A DNA stretch of 5,594 nt from Actinomycetota bacterium (GTDB lineage Bacteria > Actinomycetota > Thermoleophilia > Gaiellales > Gaiellaceae). Numbering within the stretch: position 1 is the first letter of the stretch; the number at the start of each line of letters is the position of its first letter. A program made the position numbers and the translations under genes. The stretch spans positions 1-5,594 of the forward strand of contig JACDBY010000389.1 in NCBI GenBank assembly GCA_013694685.1, written 5' to 3'. The notes under the pieces were generated by a model, which saw only the letters and a list, made by a program, of their open reading frames with translations, ran no database searches and was not told the DNA's origin. This document shows positions 4,670 through 5,594 of this stretch, in pieces.

Positions 4670-5176
4670 GTGGTCGAGCTGCGCGGCGATCTGGTCGTGC
4701 TCGTGCCGGTCGCCGACGAGCATGTCGACGCGCTGAAGCGCATCCGGCGGACGCGGGAGGTGCGCACGCGTTGGGGTGACGTCGACGTCGAGTCGGACTG
4801 GCCGTTCGACGACCCGGAGACGATCGTGTACGCGGTGCTGCTCGACGGCACGATCCGGGGTCTCGTCCAGTACGGGGAGGAGACCACCCCGAGTTACCGC
4901 CACGCCTCGATCGACATCTTCCTGGACCCGGCGATCCACGGACGGGGCATCGGTCGTGACGCGGTGCGCACGCTCGCACGACACCTGATCCGCGACCGCG
5001 GCCACCATCGGCTGGTGATCGACCCCGCGGCCGACAACGAGGCCGCAATCCGTGCCTACGGCGCGGTGGGCTTTCGTGCGGTCGGCGTGATGCGGGAGTA
5101 CGAACGCGACGCGGACGGAGCCGGCTGGCACGACGGTCTCCTGATGGACCTCCTGGCGGACGAGCTTCTGGACTGA
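4670..5176 (+). CDS. GNAT family N-acetyltransferase, AAC(6')-like
   Basis: The 168-residue protein is a complete GNAT domain that would use acetyl-CoA to acetylate an amine. FLDPAIHGRGIG (84-95) holds the pyrophosphate-binding loop GRGIG, with His90 where Gln or Arg is usual. DPAADNEAAIRAYGAVGF (118-135) is the second acetyl-CoA motif, and its shape (DP..xN..AIRxY...GF) is that of the AAC(6')-Ib/RimJ-RimL branch. A tryptophan-containing tail (GAGWHDGLLMDLL) follows. The substrate could be an aminoglycoside, a protein N-terminus or a small molecule; sequence alone does not decide. The start at GTG 4670 is chosen because family members begin with a strand like VELRGDLVVLVPV, and a -10 box precedes it; in-frame ATG 4619 or GTG 4595 would add 17 or 25 Arg-rich residues unlike the family. 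It is divergent from tRNA-Ile and faces a decayed phosphotransferase gene. Confidence 0.88.
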   Translation: MVELRGDLVVLVPVADEHVDALKRIRRTREVRTRWGDVDVESDWPFDDPETIVYAVLLDGTIRGLVQYGEETTPSYRHASIDIFLDPAIHGRGIGRDAVRTLARHLIRDRGHHRLVIDPAADNEAAIRAYGAVGFRAVGVMREYERDADGAGWHDGLLMDLLADELLD

Positions 5177-5594
5177 GACGGCTTCGAAGGCGCAGCGCGA
5201 ACATGCGGCGACACTCCGCAAGCCGTGAGCGCTCGCGACTCGTGAGGTAGAACATGTCCAAGACCGGTTCCGGGTCGAACCCGTGGGCGTACCAGCTGAC
5301 GTGCTCTGCGAGGTTCGCGAGCTCGAACGCTCTGTCGCTCCGGCCAGAATCCTCGAAGTCCGCGAGCCGCACGCAGTCACCGTCCCAGACATGATTCGCG
5401 ATGTTTCCATCCGCGCGCCCGAAGATCGGCGTACCTTCCTCCGCGATGGCCGCAGCGATCTACTCGAAGGGCGGGACGTACTCCGGCCGGGGCGGTGCAC
5501 CCGGTAACCGCGACATGAGCACAACCGGTGGGATGGCGTCGAGATCGGCTTGGATCGGTCGCGGCGCTAGATCCGAGGCGTAGCGGCCCAAGAG
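5177..5594 (-). pseudogene. Decayed aminoglycoside-phosphotransferase-like (APH/choline kinase fold) gene, both ends missing
   Basis: One minus-strand frame from the right edge reads ADLDAIPPVVLMSRLPG (kinase hinge). After APPRPEYVPPFE it meets a TAG at 5462-5460, then resumes in the same frame with GTPIFGRADGNIANHVWDG and VRLADFEDSGRSDRAFELA. These are the APH catalytic loop (Asp at 5411-5409, Asn five residues on) and the metal-binding DFE motif. About 36 codons separate hinge and catalytic Asp, while complete APH proteins have roughly 90-100, so an internal deletion is likely besides the stop. The usual HxD histidine is Arg here (RAD); this may be a subfamily trait. After ECRRMFAL (about 5190) similarity ends, and the frame only continues as antisense of the acetyltransferase, so the C-terminal helices are lost. 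The 5' end lies beyond the window. A GTG-started remnant at 5372 lacks the catalytic loop and cannot be active. Functional readthrough or a sequencing error is unlikely given three separate defects. Confidence 0.75.

Overview
The window is uniformly GC-rich, with strong third-position G/C bias, GTG starts and TANNNT-type -10 boxes six to seven bases before some start codons. It has a class A penicillin-binding protein, a PIG-V-type membrane mannosyltransferase, a DUF151 bifunctional nuclease and a tRNA-Ile without an encoded CCA. This suits a high-GC actinobacterium; a deep-branching lineage such as Thermoleophilia is possible, but that is inference from style and gene content. It reads as ordinary chromosome with one decayed gene at the right edge and one striking non-coding palindrome.

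Layout, left to right. (1) 1-416, minus: the N-terminus of a class A penicillin-binding protein, leaving the window at the left edge. (2) 417-495: a short divergent promoter region. (3) 496-1590, plus: a polytopic GT-C mannosyltransferase of the PIG-V family. (4) 1591-1758: a non-coding interval that is almost entirely one imperfect inverted repeat with three arm pairs on a shared axis and a perfect 26-bp core. (5) 1744-2418, plus: a CPBP (Rce1-like) intramembrane protease, followed after 22 bases by (6) 2441-2710, a stand-alone AroQ-class chorismate mutase; both have AAGG seven bases before the start. (7) 2682-3890, minus: a YbjJ-type MFS transporter whose end overlaps the chorismate mutase end by 29 bp. 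It has no ATG, GTG or TTG at the expected start and probably begins at a CTG inside a CTGA overlap with (8) 3887-4420, minus: a bifunctional nuclease (BFN/DUF151). (9) 4492-4565, minus: tRNA-Ile(GAT). (10) 4670-5176, plus: an AAC(6')-like GNAT acetyltransferase, probably leaderless. (11) 5177-5594, minus: a decayed APH-type phosphotransferase with an in-frame stop, an apparent internal deletion and a lost C-terminus.

The genes do not form one pathway. The left part is cell-envelope flavoured (peptidoglycan polymerase and lipid-linked-sugar mannosyltransferase, divergent). The middle contains two probable two-gene operons (protease-chorismate mutase and nuclease-transporter) that converge. The right end has an intact acetyltransferase facing a dead phosphotransferase. 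No phage, insertion sequence, CRISPR array or recognisable new multi-gene system is visible. The least explained element is the nested palindrome at 1591-1758, whose outer arm covers the start codon of the protease gene.
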